From: Bradysia coprophila
Taxonomy: Eukaryota > Arthropoda > Insecta > Diptera > Sciaridae
Assembly: GCF_014529535.1 (NCBI RefSeq)
Contig: NW_023503616.1
Location: 3,658,001-3,722,000, forward strand
DNA: 64,000 bases
Reading direction: 5' to 3'
The stretch's first letter is position 1. Every line of letters starts with the position of its first letter. Shown here in pieces: positions 1 to 11,327 of this stretch. The position numbers and the translations under genes were made by a program. A model generated the notes under the pieces. It did not search any database and was not told the origin of the DNA. It was given only the letters and a program-made list of their open reading frames with translations.

Positions 1-481
1 AACATTACTTTGCATTTTACCACATTACTTCTAGATAATCGCTTACTTCTACCGATGTCGATGACAGCTCTGTAATAGTTTTTTATAATTTCCCGCCTAA
101 GTAAACTAATCAAGATGAGCGGCAAGTTGACAGTTAACAACAACTTTTCGTTCTGCTGTTAAGTTTACGTTCGGTGTAATCCATTGATAAAAAAAGTCAA
201 TAAAACGAACACAGCAAAACAATAAAGCAATAAAAACAAGCGCAATTGACAAAAATGATCTAACCGAATCTGAAACCATTCATATCTCAATTGTAAATAA
301 AATTTTCTAAAATATCGCTGTGAAAAATCTCCGCCGTTTGATCGTCATCGGTGCGAGAATAATGCACTCAAATCAAGATAATAGAAAATGTAAATTGTTT
401 TTGTATTGCTGTTATTGATCAGTAATTTGTGTATGTTTACAATCGACTAATTGTGTATTTTCTGTTGTAATTTTTGCATAG
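1..481 (+). other. 5' flank or intron of Dab, no coding exon seen
   Basis: The sequence ends in a splice acceptor (TTTTTGCATAG) at 481, directly before the first visible PTB-domain exon of Dab. The next exon opens with the last two bases of a split codon, so an upstream coding exon must exist. I found no start codon plus matching donor here that would supply it. I therefore read this stretch as intron, with the N-terminal exon outside the window. Confidence 0.7.
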
Positions 482-3400
482 ATCGTAATGACCCAGGCAG
501 GTTTTTCGGTGATGGTGTTACATTCAAGGCCAAATTAATTGGTATTCTGGAGGTAGGCGAGGCTCGAGGTGATCGAATGTGTCAAGAAGCTCTGCAGGTA
601 TGAAAAAAAAAAAAAATTTGCAATCACTTGTTAACGTAACTAATCGATTGATCAATGTACAATGTATAGGATCTGAAAATGGCAATACGGGCCGCAGGTG
701 AACATAAGCAAAGAATAACCATTCATGTAACGATCGATGGCCTGCGACTTCGAGACGAAAAAACCAGTGATTCGCTGTATCATCACCCAGTGCATAAAAT
801 ATCATTTATAGCACAAGATATGTCAGATTCCCGAGCGTTTGGCTATATATTTGGATCGCCTGACAGTGGTCATCGCTTTTTCGGTATTAAAACAGACAAA
901 GCTGCGAGTCAGGTGAGAATTTGTTACTGCGATAAAATCGTTCGTTCGCTATATCTTAAGTGCTTTCCTTTAGGTGGTACTAGCTATGCGTGACTTATTT
1001 CAAGTGGTGTTTGAATTGAAAAAGAAAGAAATCGAACTGGCCCGTCAACACATTCAGAGTAAAACAATTCATGAACATCAACCCGTAGCACTGTCGATAA
1101 AGAGTTCTTCTAGTCCACCTTTAACCAATATATCTCACGAACCGTCAACTAGCAAGACATCGCACAAAGAGGTAAAATTTTATTGATCTGTTGTTTAGTC
1201 GAATAAGAAGTCACAATTTTGCTATAATTAGATGTCACCTGAATCGGTCGCTGACCTAGTTGATCTTGAACAAGAACTCAGTTCCATTCAGCGTGGAATT
1301 ACACAAATGGAACGAATAACACCGAACGAACCGACAGCTAAATCGAACGATGATCCCTTCGGTGATTCATTCACTCACTTCCCCGTAAGACTTGTTGAGT
1401 TAAAAGCTTTTTCCATTATTTGTAACGCCGTAAACTGTTTTCAGACATACAATCTACTGCCACCGCCAGAGTCATCCAAATCGCGACATTCGAAAGCACT
1501 TAAACCACCGGAAGATTCGAAACCAACAGTCACCTCGCAATCATCCATTTCAGCATCGACGGTATGTACTGCTAAAACTTTACCTAGCGATGACTGGTTG
1601 ACCAAAAGCAGTACAACGAATACTGTGGCTGTTTCATCGCTTGAAGAACAAATTAAGCAGCCCGTCGATGATTCGCAATCGAATGATTTTGGCGAGAGTC
1701 CTTCCGTTTTAGAACAGCATATTGATGCATTTACTGATCTTGATCCGTTAGGCACAGGCAAGAGTAGGCCTTACATCGACAAAAAGTATTTTTTCCAAGA
1801 TTTGAAGAACCCACGAAAGAAAGTGTTAAAGGACTTGTCTGAGCCTGAAATCGGTTTTTCAGCCAACTTTACTTCACTTGCCAGTGACGGCGGAAGCAGT
1901 GAAGAACAGTCATGTAAGGATACAATTACGAATTTGGAAGCATCTAGTCTTTTAGAAGTAGGTAAAAAAAGTGCGGAATCGAACAGTGGACTCGGTGGCG
2001 TTGCTGATTTTGCAGCGAATTTTACAAAAACCGATACCTTTCCAATGTCACAACAGAGCATTTTTAAAATGGATTTAGACAAACATAAGACTGACGATCC
2101 GATAATAGGAAATAATAAGGCACTTCTAGTCACTGATAACGATCCGTTTTCACCGAGGATGAAGAAATTTGATCCATTCGAAGACGACTTTTCAAAATCA
2201 CCCCTCGACCCATTCGAATTTAATTTCGTTACAAAAGGAAAGTCAACTGTCCTACCAGAGACGAAAATCGTCAGTGATGATGTGGCTAAAATACACATAG
2301 ACAAAAGGATCACCGATTTCAATGGACCATTGCAAGTAAACTTGCCACCGGAAAGTTACTCAGCTTATATGACGCACAAAAGTGTCGAACGTCACAGTTC
2401 GGATGCTAGCGACTCGTCTCTGGCACGCAATCGCCCAAACGTTTTCAAACAAAATACAGTCGATGTGATCAGCAGCATTAGCAGTAAGAAAATGAAACCG
2501 CATTTGTTTTCGCAAAAGTATTCCAAGCGAGATTCAAATAGTATCAACATGAGACGTCTACAGGAAAGCGATTCGTTAAGTGAAAATGAAACAGCACCAG
2601 AGCCTCCACCTCGACCCGACTCATCGTCGCATGCAGAGCCTCCACCTTTACCACCAAAGAAGCAATTTTCAGATATTGTTATTCGACCATCTCCCCTATC
2701 AATTAATCGCGATACAACAAGATACGATTACATTTCTCAAAATCGTAGAAATCAGCAGAACGATCAAAATTCGCCCGCCTTGCCGTTGCCTTCACGTAAA
2801 GTAACAAGAACAGATTCTAGTTTTCCAGGTCCGGGTCGTCCGGCTAAGAAAGTTAAGGATGAAGATGAATATCTAACACCGATTTCGGCGAAAAATGATT
2901 TGCCAATATTACTGCCACCTCCTCAACGAGGCTCCACCAAGAATCGCGGACGTCGTCATCCGGAGCCATTAACTGCAACTACATCAAATTCCAACAAAAA
3001 GCCTGATAAATCAATTGATATTTCATTACCGGATATTACACTCACTCAACTGTTGACATTGGGCATTGACGATCTAGCAGCTAAACTAAACGTACCAGCC
3101 AATAAACTCAGTACAATGAACATTGTTGAACTTACGCAATACCTTTCGGAGTTCGTCGAAAAGTCATCACAGAAAAGTATCCCGATTGCCGATCCACCAG
3201 TACAACCAATACAATCGGAAGCATTATTCAAAGTTAGCTTTGATGACTCAAACGATGCTACCTTTGTTGCTAAATTTGACGATAATTTCGGTGATGATAG
3301 TAACGGTTTTGTTCCCAACTTTGACAATTTCGATGAAAAAGTAGCCGCTGCACAAACTAATAATTCAAGCGCTGTTGATCGATATGCCGTATTTAGAATT

Positions 3401-6400
3401 ATGGATCAAGAACTCAAAAGTCAAGAAGATGATGAGCCACAAAATGATAACACATCCAGCTTTTCAGATAATGATTCCAATGAAGACCCAGTTGTGCCAG
3501 CACCTGTAGCTCCAATACCACGTATCGACACAAAAATAACTCAGGCCATATCACAAGCAAAGGATCGATACGCTGCCTTACGTGATATAATTTTAGTTGA
3601 AGATCTGTTTGATAAGCCGACTCCACTTGCGTTGCAGAAGCAGGACGATGATGAGTGCGAACTAGCGGATAACAGTGTCATAAATGACGATAGCGATAAT
3701 AAAGTAACCGACAATGAAAGCTCTCCCGAAATCAATATTTCAATCAATCTTGATGAAGAAAATGATGCTTTGACCGACTTGAAACCGTCACCGATATTAG
3801 GTAGCAAAGATGATTTAGAAATTGATGAGTACATGAACCGGGCGATATCAAATTTATCACTGGACAGTCGAGACCATTTGTCTCCAAGCATTTCCAAGTC
3901 ACCGGTAACGAAATCACAAAATGCATCCACATCACCGATTCGATTGCAAAAGCAACAGCAGCTTCTTTCGCAAGTAACACAAAGGGCGCCATCGTTGAAT
4001 GATATGTCTACATCTCCTATTCCCGTACAAAAATCACCGGTCAGTATGGAAATGATGCCAAAGTCACCTTTATCCCAACCGGCAGCTGATGGATTAAGTA
4101 ATAATGCTAATTCCACATCTCGATCACCGATTCCAATGGCACAAGGTGTAGCAAATTTGTTGGAATCAGTGAAACCAGTTTCGGTTGGAGATGCAGCATT
4201 CGAGTCTTCTCCAGAAGTAAGCAAAACAGGTAAGCGTTATACGGAAACTTGTTTTGTACGAAAAAATAATTTTAATAATTCTTATTAAATTTCAGATGCA
4301 CAACCAGTAGTTGCAGAATCTTGGGCTGTTTTTGACACGATCACCGAGCCGGTCAAGGACAACCTAGTGAAATCACCAAAGCAGCAAAACGGTAAGCAAT
4401 CATTTTTTACTCTAGTCACTCTAGTTCCGCTCGATGTTCATTGCGTTTTATATTTTACTCAGAAGCAACCAAAGAGCATCCAGTCGATTCATGTTCGTCA
4501 GACGAGAAAAACGAATGGAAAACCGAACAGGAATATCACAAAAGATGGCCTCGTGGCCATACTTCATCTTCGTCACGTGATCTCAGTCCATGGGATGACG
4601 ATGGGCAACAGCAAAGTGAGCGTGGCCGTCGTGGACTTCATCCTGATCGACATGGATTTTATATGCGACATGCACGAAGAATGCATTCAGGAGACGATGA
4701 CTATGAATATGAAGAGGAAATGACGAAAAATCATCGTGATAAAAGGTCAAAAAATAGCGCGTCACGCAATCGCGATAATTTCGATACTGGCGAAGCAAAT
4801 TGGTACCATCCAAATAATCATCACAGTTGGTCACCGCAAGATGATGGGGAAAATGGAGAACGAGGTGGAGGTCGGAGTTTTGAACGAAGTAGTTATGAGC
4901 GAAGTACGTACGGACCTCCGTATGAGAAACGCGAGAGTTATGATTACCGGAAAGACTATAAAATGTACGACAAGAAAAAATATTACAGAGACTATGATCG
5001 ACCTTCGTACGATTTTGATGAATATGACGATTATGATCCAAGAGCTAAGAGTCGTAAGGACTATGATGAATTCGAACCAGGATTTAAGCGTCCGTCACAC
5101 CGAAATTCCAAAGAATATTTCTACAAAGTGGATAAGAGAAGCTTTGATCGCGAAAGTTGTGAGTCGTATGACAGTGCTAGCCGTCGTAGAAAAAGTTTTG
5201 GCAGTGGCGATATGTATGGAAGTGCTGACAGTCGCGAAGACTTTCGAGAACGGTATACATCAGCGGAAAAGATTCGGGGAATACGAAAGGCAGCGAAGCA
5301 AAGATCCAATGAAGAGTACGAACAGGACTCTGAAGGTGATGTTGTGCTTAGACGTGCACCAGGAGACACAAGAAGTCTCCAGCGGCCAGCGTTGTCTAGA
5401 CCGAGAAAAAGTAGTGGATCATCTCCGTGGGACGGTGAAGGTGAGTTTCCAAGCTGTTTTGTTTCGAATACTTTGAACTTAATTTTTTTTTTGAAAAATC
5501 ATTTTGCAAAAATCAATAATTCTGATTCGCATTTCCTCAAAAAAAAGTTTGCTTTTGTTGTCTAGAACTCACTCCAACATCGTCTCAAAAGTCATGGAAA
5601 AGACCTGCAAGTGCGTCAGAATCTGAGAGGCGATTGGCTGAAAGTCGTCGTGCTTTGACTCACACACTTCCCGGATCCGATGGTGAAAAAGATCGGCGGT
5701 TTGTCATGCTTAACGATTTTCATCGAAATTTTGAGTTAATTTTTAATTTTTTTCATTTAATTAGATTTCGTAAGAAAATGCGATCCCGTGGCAAGGATTT
5801 ACCCATCGATGGACGTGCAAACAGTTATGCATCAACCACAATGCGTTATCCACCCGCTCATCGTTCTAGTGAATTGGAATACGAAGTTGCCGACTATGAA
5901 AATGAGCCCAATTATCGAATGTCTCGCCGTAAGCAGGAAGCATTAAGAACAATGACGGCCGAGCGACGTAAAAAGGATTCATCATTTTCGTTCGATCGGA
6001 ACATGGAAAGCATGCATAAATTTAGCAAAAGCAGTCGGGACGTGTATTACCCCGACGATCAATATGTTGACGATGCTCCGAAAAGTGCTAGAAGTAGCCG
6101 TAATGAGTACGAATATGACGATTACGAAGAGACTCCGCGATCAACGAACAGCGGTAAGTTTACATTCGACGATGAACAAGGTTTCGAGTCTGATTTCAAT
6201 TCTCCGTCCAACGGTAAATCGTTACGATTTTCTAATGACTTTTCGGAAAAGGAAACGCCACGTCTTAATACTCACAGTGTTCAAAAGTCTGTTACGCCGA
6301 ATGCAGATGTAACACCGACAATTTCACAAAAACTTCGATTCGATGATAAAATAACCGTTTCAAAGTTTGATTTGTTTGAAGATGACGATTTCTCGAAAGC

Positions 6401-6662
6401 TGAATTCTCTTTCGAAAATGAAGACCAATGGGTGGCTGAACTGCCAAAAAAGAATCTAAAAACCACGGCGAAACGGCAAGATAACATTAAAAAATCTGAG
6501 TCGGTTAATATTTTTGCTAAAAAACAAGAAGATCCCTTTGAAGACGATGATTTCTTTGCCGAAACTAATGCAGAAACGAATAACAATAAAAATAAAAACG
6601 GCGCTGGTAACGGGCAGTTTAACTGGGAACGTAATTTCGCTAAATTTGACGAAAACATCTGA
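482..6662 (+). CDS. Dab: Disabled (Dab), PTB-domain endocytic and signalling adaptor, 5' partial
   Basis: Nine exons are visible: 482-597, 670-912, 974-1171, 1232-1384, 1445-4229, 4296-4391, 4463-5440, 5566-5698 and 5765-6662 (TGA). They encode about 1865 residues, and only the extreme N-terminus is missing. The first ~150 residues are the Dab PTB/PID domain, with the blocks [44 protein letters not shown] and [20 protein letters not shown]. Conserved Dab blocks follow: [37 protein letters not shown] and DKKYFFQ. The long tail is disordered. It has DPF motifs ([32 protein letters not shown]) of the type that bind the AP-2 clathrin adaptor, a proline stretch (PPPLPPKK) of SH3-ligand type, and an Arg/Tyr/Asp-rich segment encoded by 4463-5440. 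PTB domains of this family bind NPxY tails and phosphoinositides at the plasma membrane. The introns at 1385-1444 and 5699-5764 are multiples of three without stops, so isoforms that keep them are possible. Confidence 0.95.
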
Positions 6663-6988
6663 TTGCGTTCAAGGAAACGAAATGCACTAAAGATGCTCCA
6701 GCACATTACTGCGATCAAGTATACAATCAAAAATATTTTCACCAACACAGTTCGGTACGAAATATTTTGTGATTAGAGCAACAATAATGCATACGCGCCT
6801 GTTGCATAGTTTCGATTCCTTTAAACTTTACTTTGTGTGTCTGCATATTGCAAGCATCAAATCCGTTGCTTCTTTTGATCTAAGTATTCCAAACATATTG
6901 ATGCAAAATCTTACTTTATAGTTTGTTGAATAGAGTTCTTCGCTTCGCTTTGTGCCCGACTCGTTTAGGACGGCCGAGAAATGCCGGA

Positions 6989-7035
6989 GTCATCTGCTAT
7001 AGACAATGACGACAAGAATAAGCGGAGAGCTCTGG
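6989..7035 (-). repeat. Dispersed short repeat, copy 1
   Basis: On the minus strand this stretch reads CTTATTCTTGTCGTC then ATTGTCTATAGCAGATGAC. Its relatives are at 45255-45292, 55571-55620, 57840-57888, 62321-62367 and 63361-63406. Similarity to the 55.6-kb copy seems to continue, at a lower level, towards 7140. No coding potential is seen. It is probably a fragment of a non-autonomous transposon family. Confidence 0.5.
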
Positions 7036-8163
7036 ATAGTGTTCTCTTATATATAGAGAGTTCTGATGAACATGTTGGAGTTATAGATTTTGTATCAAAC
7101 ATTAGGAAATACTTAACCCAAAGAAAGTAACAGATTTTACGATTTTGTTGCGATATCCTCACCATTTCCCAAATCAAAGGAATCAAACCGGTGTTTACCG
7201 TCTACAAAAGGTTAATTTCTGTTTAGAGCTCCCCTTCAGGTATACAAACAGTATTTTGGTGCAAACCAACAATTTCAGTCGAATGTTAAAAAAAATTGGA
7301 AGAAATAGACAGAGTTGTTAAGTTTCTCCATTTTTAAAATAAATTTTTATAAATTGGAAATTATTGATATTAATGAGCAACAAAGAGATGTGCCGTGAAA
7401 GAAAAAAATTTGAGTAAAACCGAACGTAATTCCAAATATATTGATGTTTTGCCACTTAAACAAATTGAACGAAACATATCTTCGAATGAAATGCAACAAA
7501 GTAAGAGGAAATGAATGATTGATACCAATTAACAAAATTTTGTGTTACAAAAATGAAGTAAAGAAAACAGTTAATTAAACGAGTTATATACAAAATAAAC
7601 AAAGTAAATTAGAAGTGTTCCTTTAATAATGTTTAATATTTCAGAAATGTATAAGCTTATAGTCGAATGAAAAATTAAATGTCGAATTTGATAAATAATA
7701 CTCAATATATAGCCATCTCTATATACAAATTTAAACCAGCATTAATTAACAAACGAACAACTAAATCCAATTAAAAATATTTATAAATATAAACCAAATC
7801 GATCAAATTTCACAAATAATTTACAATTTTAAAACGAATTCATTATAATAAAATGCTTTTGAAGCACACTCCGCCTCACCACTCTCGAAATATAATTTAA
7901 AAAAATAATAATTCTATAAATATAAAACATTTCCTCTACAATATAAAAATCATTATTTTAAAATTGTTGTGCATTTTTGGCTTAAGTTTTTTAATTGTTT
8001 TAAGTATTGTGAATTTAGCCATAATATTTGATGTGTAAGGAAAAGATAAGCTTTTCGAACAATTTCTTCACAATTTACGAATTATTAAAACCGTAACGAA
8101 GAATACAAATTTAAAAGTTTCTGTATTACTTTTGTAAATAAACTGAATGGAGCAATTATTTAT

Positions 8164-8242
8164 TTAGGGTAATTAAATATAAAAAGAAAAATTGTAATTT
8201 TTCAGACAATTTTATTTGCTTTTTTGTGTCCGATTACCCTAA
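8164..8242. repeat. Short inverted repeat (TTTAGGGTAAT ... ATTACCCTAA)
   Basis: Complementary ends of about 11 bases bound an AT-rich core of roughly 55 bp. It may be a tiny MITE. No target duplication is clear. Confidence 0.3.
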
Positions 8243-8444
8243 TGTTTGTTCATAAAATTTGGGTTGGCTTACTAGTCTGCAAATAGGTACACGCTAAAAG
8301 CGCCACGAATTTTAGATAAAATATCAAGCGTTGAATTCTTGGCTTGAACTTCCCTTTTCTAAGCTTCTTGTCAGTGCTCTGTATGTAAATATACTATCGT
8401 TCTCGCCTCAGAGCTAGAACTATCAAACTATAAACAAAAGGCGC

Positions 8445-8627
8445 ATGGGCCCAGAAACTAGAATATTTATAAAGAAATTAGGATCATTGATGCGACGGGC
8501 TTCCGGTGAATCGCGTTCTATGGATTACCTATTACAGAAGGTTTCTATTGCCATTCAACGAAGGAACGCTAGCTGCATTTTGGGAACATTAGGAACGAAT
8601 AGAATTGATGATTTTTATTTATTGTAA
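8445..8627 (+). pseudogene. Retroelement polyprotein C-terminal remnant
   Basis: The ORF runs through GPETRIFIKKLG, GESRSMDYLLQKVSIAIQRR and NASCILGTLG to a stop. It aligns block by block with the minus-strand remnant at 43514-43799 (LGPW, FLYERISLAIQLGNARSILG). From memory, the arrangement GPW...FL.QR.S.AIQ.GNA..ILGT is typical of the C-terminus of reverse-transcriptase polyproteins of non-LTR-like elements in invertebrates. No catalytic domain or upstream frame remains. It is a 5'-truncated remnant; assignment to a particular clade is not possible here. Confidence 0.45.
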
Positions 8628-9206
8628 ACTTGTTTTTTGAAAAGATCGTTTTTTTGCTGGTTGCGCCTAGCAGCCTTTTTTTTCGCTATATTGAATAAAT
8701 CTCGTATAGAGAAAATAAAAAAAAAGGCGCAAATTCAATAAAATTACTAATTGGCACTTGTGATTTTCCAAGTCGACTCATATCGCCAGTCCAGGCTTGG
8801 CTGGCCTAACTAGTATACCTACTGAATTTGCAGTGAACAAGACTATAACTGAATCAAGAAAAAGATAGATTCATCAATAGAAGTTTGAAATTGTAGCATC
8901 TGTGTCAAAATTATCTATTGGCACACGAGATGTGCTCTACCTTAACAGAATTAAAAATTAACTATGAAGGGAACACGATCATCATTTAGCGAAACAACTT
9001 TTACATTTCTTTGTAAAAAAACATCTCAGTACTAACGTTTTACGTACACCATTTCAATTTTACTAACTTTTTTTCGTAACTGAATCACAAAGACGATATT
9101 TATGCCACTCAACGGGTAATAGTCAAAATCGTTTTTGATTGACATCTCTCACAAAAAGAAACGGGTTTGTCTGAAATTATGGTCGTTTTGAAGAAGGCTG
9201 TATACT

Positions 9207-9368
9207 TTGGGGAGGTCACGCAGATGCAGATACGCGGGTTACACACCACGTTTCATACAAAAAATTCACCACGCCATACAAATTTAGTTTTGATGAATTA
9301 GTTTGTATGGAAAAGGTGTGTTCCCGCGTATCTGCGATCTACAATGGCGATCTGCGTGACCTCCCCAA
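9207..9368. mobile_element. Foldback/MITE element, 162 bp
   Basis: Long imperfect inverted repeat. The left end TTGGGGAGGTCACGCAGA is mirrored by TCTGCGTGACCTCCCCAA at the right. Inner stems pair as GATACGCGGG with CCCGCGTATC, and CCATACAAA with TTTGTATGG. It encodes no protein. It is most likely a non-autonomous DNA transposon. I cannot define a target-site duplication. Confidence 0.6.
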
Positions 9369-10186
9369 GACGCGCACGTTGGACTTTTAAAAACTCGAAA
9401 ATCTTCGTGTGAATGGTGGTAGGAAACATTCTAGGAGGCGATATTAATGTCGTTGGACAGGTCTCTAATATTCGTGACACCATAAACTTAGCGCGGCAAC
9501 TCCTCCAGGATTCCACAATATTGGTTCCAGTGTACTATTACAAAAATTCTCTAGAATTCTAATTTTCATCACTTCTATTTTATTTTTTCTGACGTATGAG
9601 AAAATATTAGGTTAGGGCCGGATTGTCTGCTAAAAGAATCTTCGAGAAATTTTGGTTAGTGCCAATAAAATTCGAAAAATTCAATTAATTCAATTTTGTC
9701 ATGTAAAAGTTCCTAGTATATTATAATCATATTTCACACGTTGGCAACAAACCGGAAGGATTCGGAAAATTTTCGACTTTTCCTTATTTGCTGCATTTTC
9801 CGAATCAATATTTATTTTTTAACTGAGCGATGAAAAAATAGAACTTCTGTATTTCAACGATTTTCCGAAATCGGATTATTTCTAGTTGACCTGAAGTCGA
9901 ATTCAATTTGTGAAAATCAGACCTGTTCCGAGCTGATTCAGCCGGAGATGAAGTCATGGGTAATGTTATTTGTTCACTGAGGAAAAAAAAGATGGCAATT
10001 CCATTTCGAGATTGTTGTTTGTGGCCAGAGCGTATCAAGTCCAGAAGAAAATGACAATTTTATCACGTGCGTTTCGAGTTTGTTTCTGCTTGTTTAGCAA
10101 CCAAAACCACATCACTTTGAACTTGCCAAACCATCTTTATTTATAATTATCGGAATGGAATCTAATTCTCACGTCGTAACTACGGT

Positions 10187-11185
10187 TTAATACATCACAA
10201 TTTGAAGGCTTCCGTTAAAATCGCATATCGGACATTGGAAATTAGCATCAGCCGTAAGGTTTCCCTTAAATCAAAACAACATTAGAAACTGATCTAACGG
10301 CTGAAAAATGTATCAACTCACCTGCAGGCAGTAATAGCAAAATATATGACTACATCCCATATGATGCGGCAACGTAGGCCTCTCATTGCAATAAGCGCAT
10401 TTGGTATTCACAGTCATTAATGGTCTTCGTTCCGGTTGAACGCCGAAATTCCTCTTTGAAAACGACACAATGTTTCGAATCTTCCTCTTCACCGAATGGT
10501 AGTTAATCAAAGGTAATGTAAATCCTAGCAACTCCATAAATCCACCCCAAATCAATTCACGAGTCATGTGGGCGTATCCAACATCACGTCGTTTGTTGCC
10601 ATACATGGAAATGTTGTCTAACCGCAGTAGATAGTCGGCTAGACTCGGTCTCTTGCCAGTTTTGAGAAATCGGAAAAAGTTTAGGAACGTGCTAACCGTC
10701 AGTGCATTGTCTATCCAAGTAATTGATGTCTGAAGCTTCCTATTGCTCGTTAAACGGAAGTTGGCATAGTCCTTCAAATATTTAAGGATCACATTGACCA
10801 TGTAATGTAGAACCATTCTGGATCGTGTGAGCTGATCTTTGTCGTAGCAAATGAATAAGAGCTGCTGCCCGAATGTGGATAAATTGGATCGAATTGAACA
10901 GTACCATATTGCCGATCGAAGAAACAGATCCAATTCCGGTTGATAATTGCTGAACTGTCCTGGCTAATCATTTTGCTTAGATGGGAAGATAACACTGAGG
11001 CAAGTGTAAATGAATTACCGATAAGTTTTGAAGTGATTTCGCTAGTTGATCTCGTATAATTCTGGTTATGTCGTCATCCAGTTGCAAAGCGTCCAACTAA
11101 GGATTTAACGTTAAATTTTAACTTAAGAATATGAAATGTACAAATCTTGAACCTGGTTAACCCTTGGAACATATTCTGTTCTCAT
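10187..11185 (-). CDS. Pex2: Peroxin-2 (PEX2), RING-finger E3 of the peroxisomal import machinery
   Basis: There are four exons on the minus strand: 11185-11153, 11096-11019, 10963-10322 and 10264-10187 (TAA). They encode 276 residues, close to the family's 280-305. The N-terminus reads MRTEYVPRVNQ then LDALQLDDDITRIIRDQLAK, as in other PEX2 proteins. The hydrophobic middle carries STFGQQLL and a conserved ELIWGGFMELLGFTLPLI segment. A C-terminal C3HC4 RING (CAYC at about residue 226, then MGCSHIFCYYC, and CPIC encoded by the last exon) is intact. PEX2 works with PEX10 and PEX12 as a membrane-embedded ubiquitin ligase complex that ubiquitinates the import receptor PEX5. The start was chosen because it gives the family N-terminus and a clean exon 1 donor. 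The gene is divergent from EIPR1. Confidence 0.93.
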
Positions 11186-11327
11186 CTTGAAAAATTAAGA
11201 AACGATTTGATCGAATTGAATAACTTGACAGAAATACAAACCTTCTAATCAGCTGTTTTGACATTATCTTTCTTCAAGTTGTTAGTTGAGTGATGTCAAA
11301 TCAGTTAATTTTTGATACAACAACGAA
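11186..11327. promoter_or_regulatory. Probable bidirectional promoter, PEX2 / EIPR1
   Basis: Only 142 bp separate the two divergent start codons, so both promoters and 5' UTRs must fit here. ATCAGCTGTT at 11248-11257 matches the E-box-type core promoter element known from Drosophila (consensus AWCAGCTGWT). No TATA box is seen, which is usual for housekeeping genes. The element identity is established for Drosophila; its use here is inferred. Confidence 0.55.

Larger units (their letters stand above)
6663..10186. other. Intergenic spacer between Dab and PEX2, repeat-bearing
   Basis: The first part is the Dab 3' UTR, followed by AT-rich DNA without gene-like coding. The spacer contains a copy of a dispersed short repeat (6989-7035), a small inverted repeat (8164-8242), a retroelement-like ORF remnant (8445-8627) and a foldback element (9207-9368). 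These are described separately. Confidence 0.7.
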
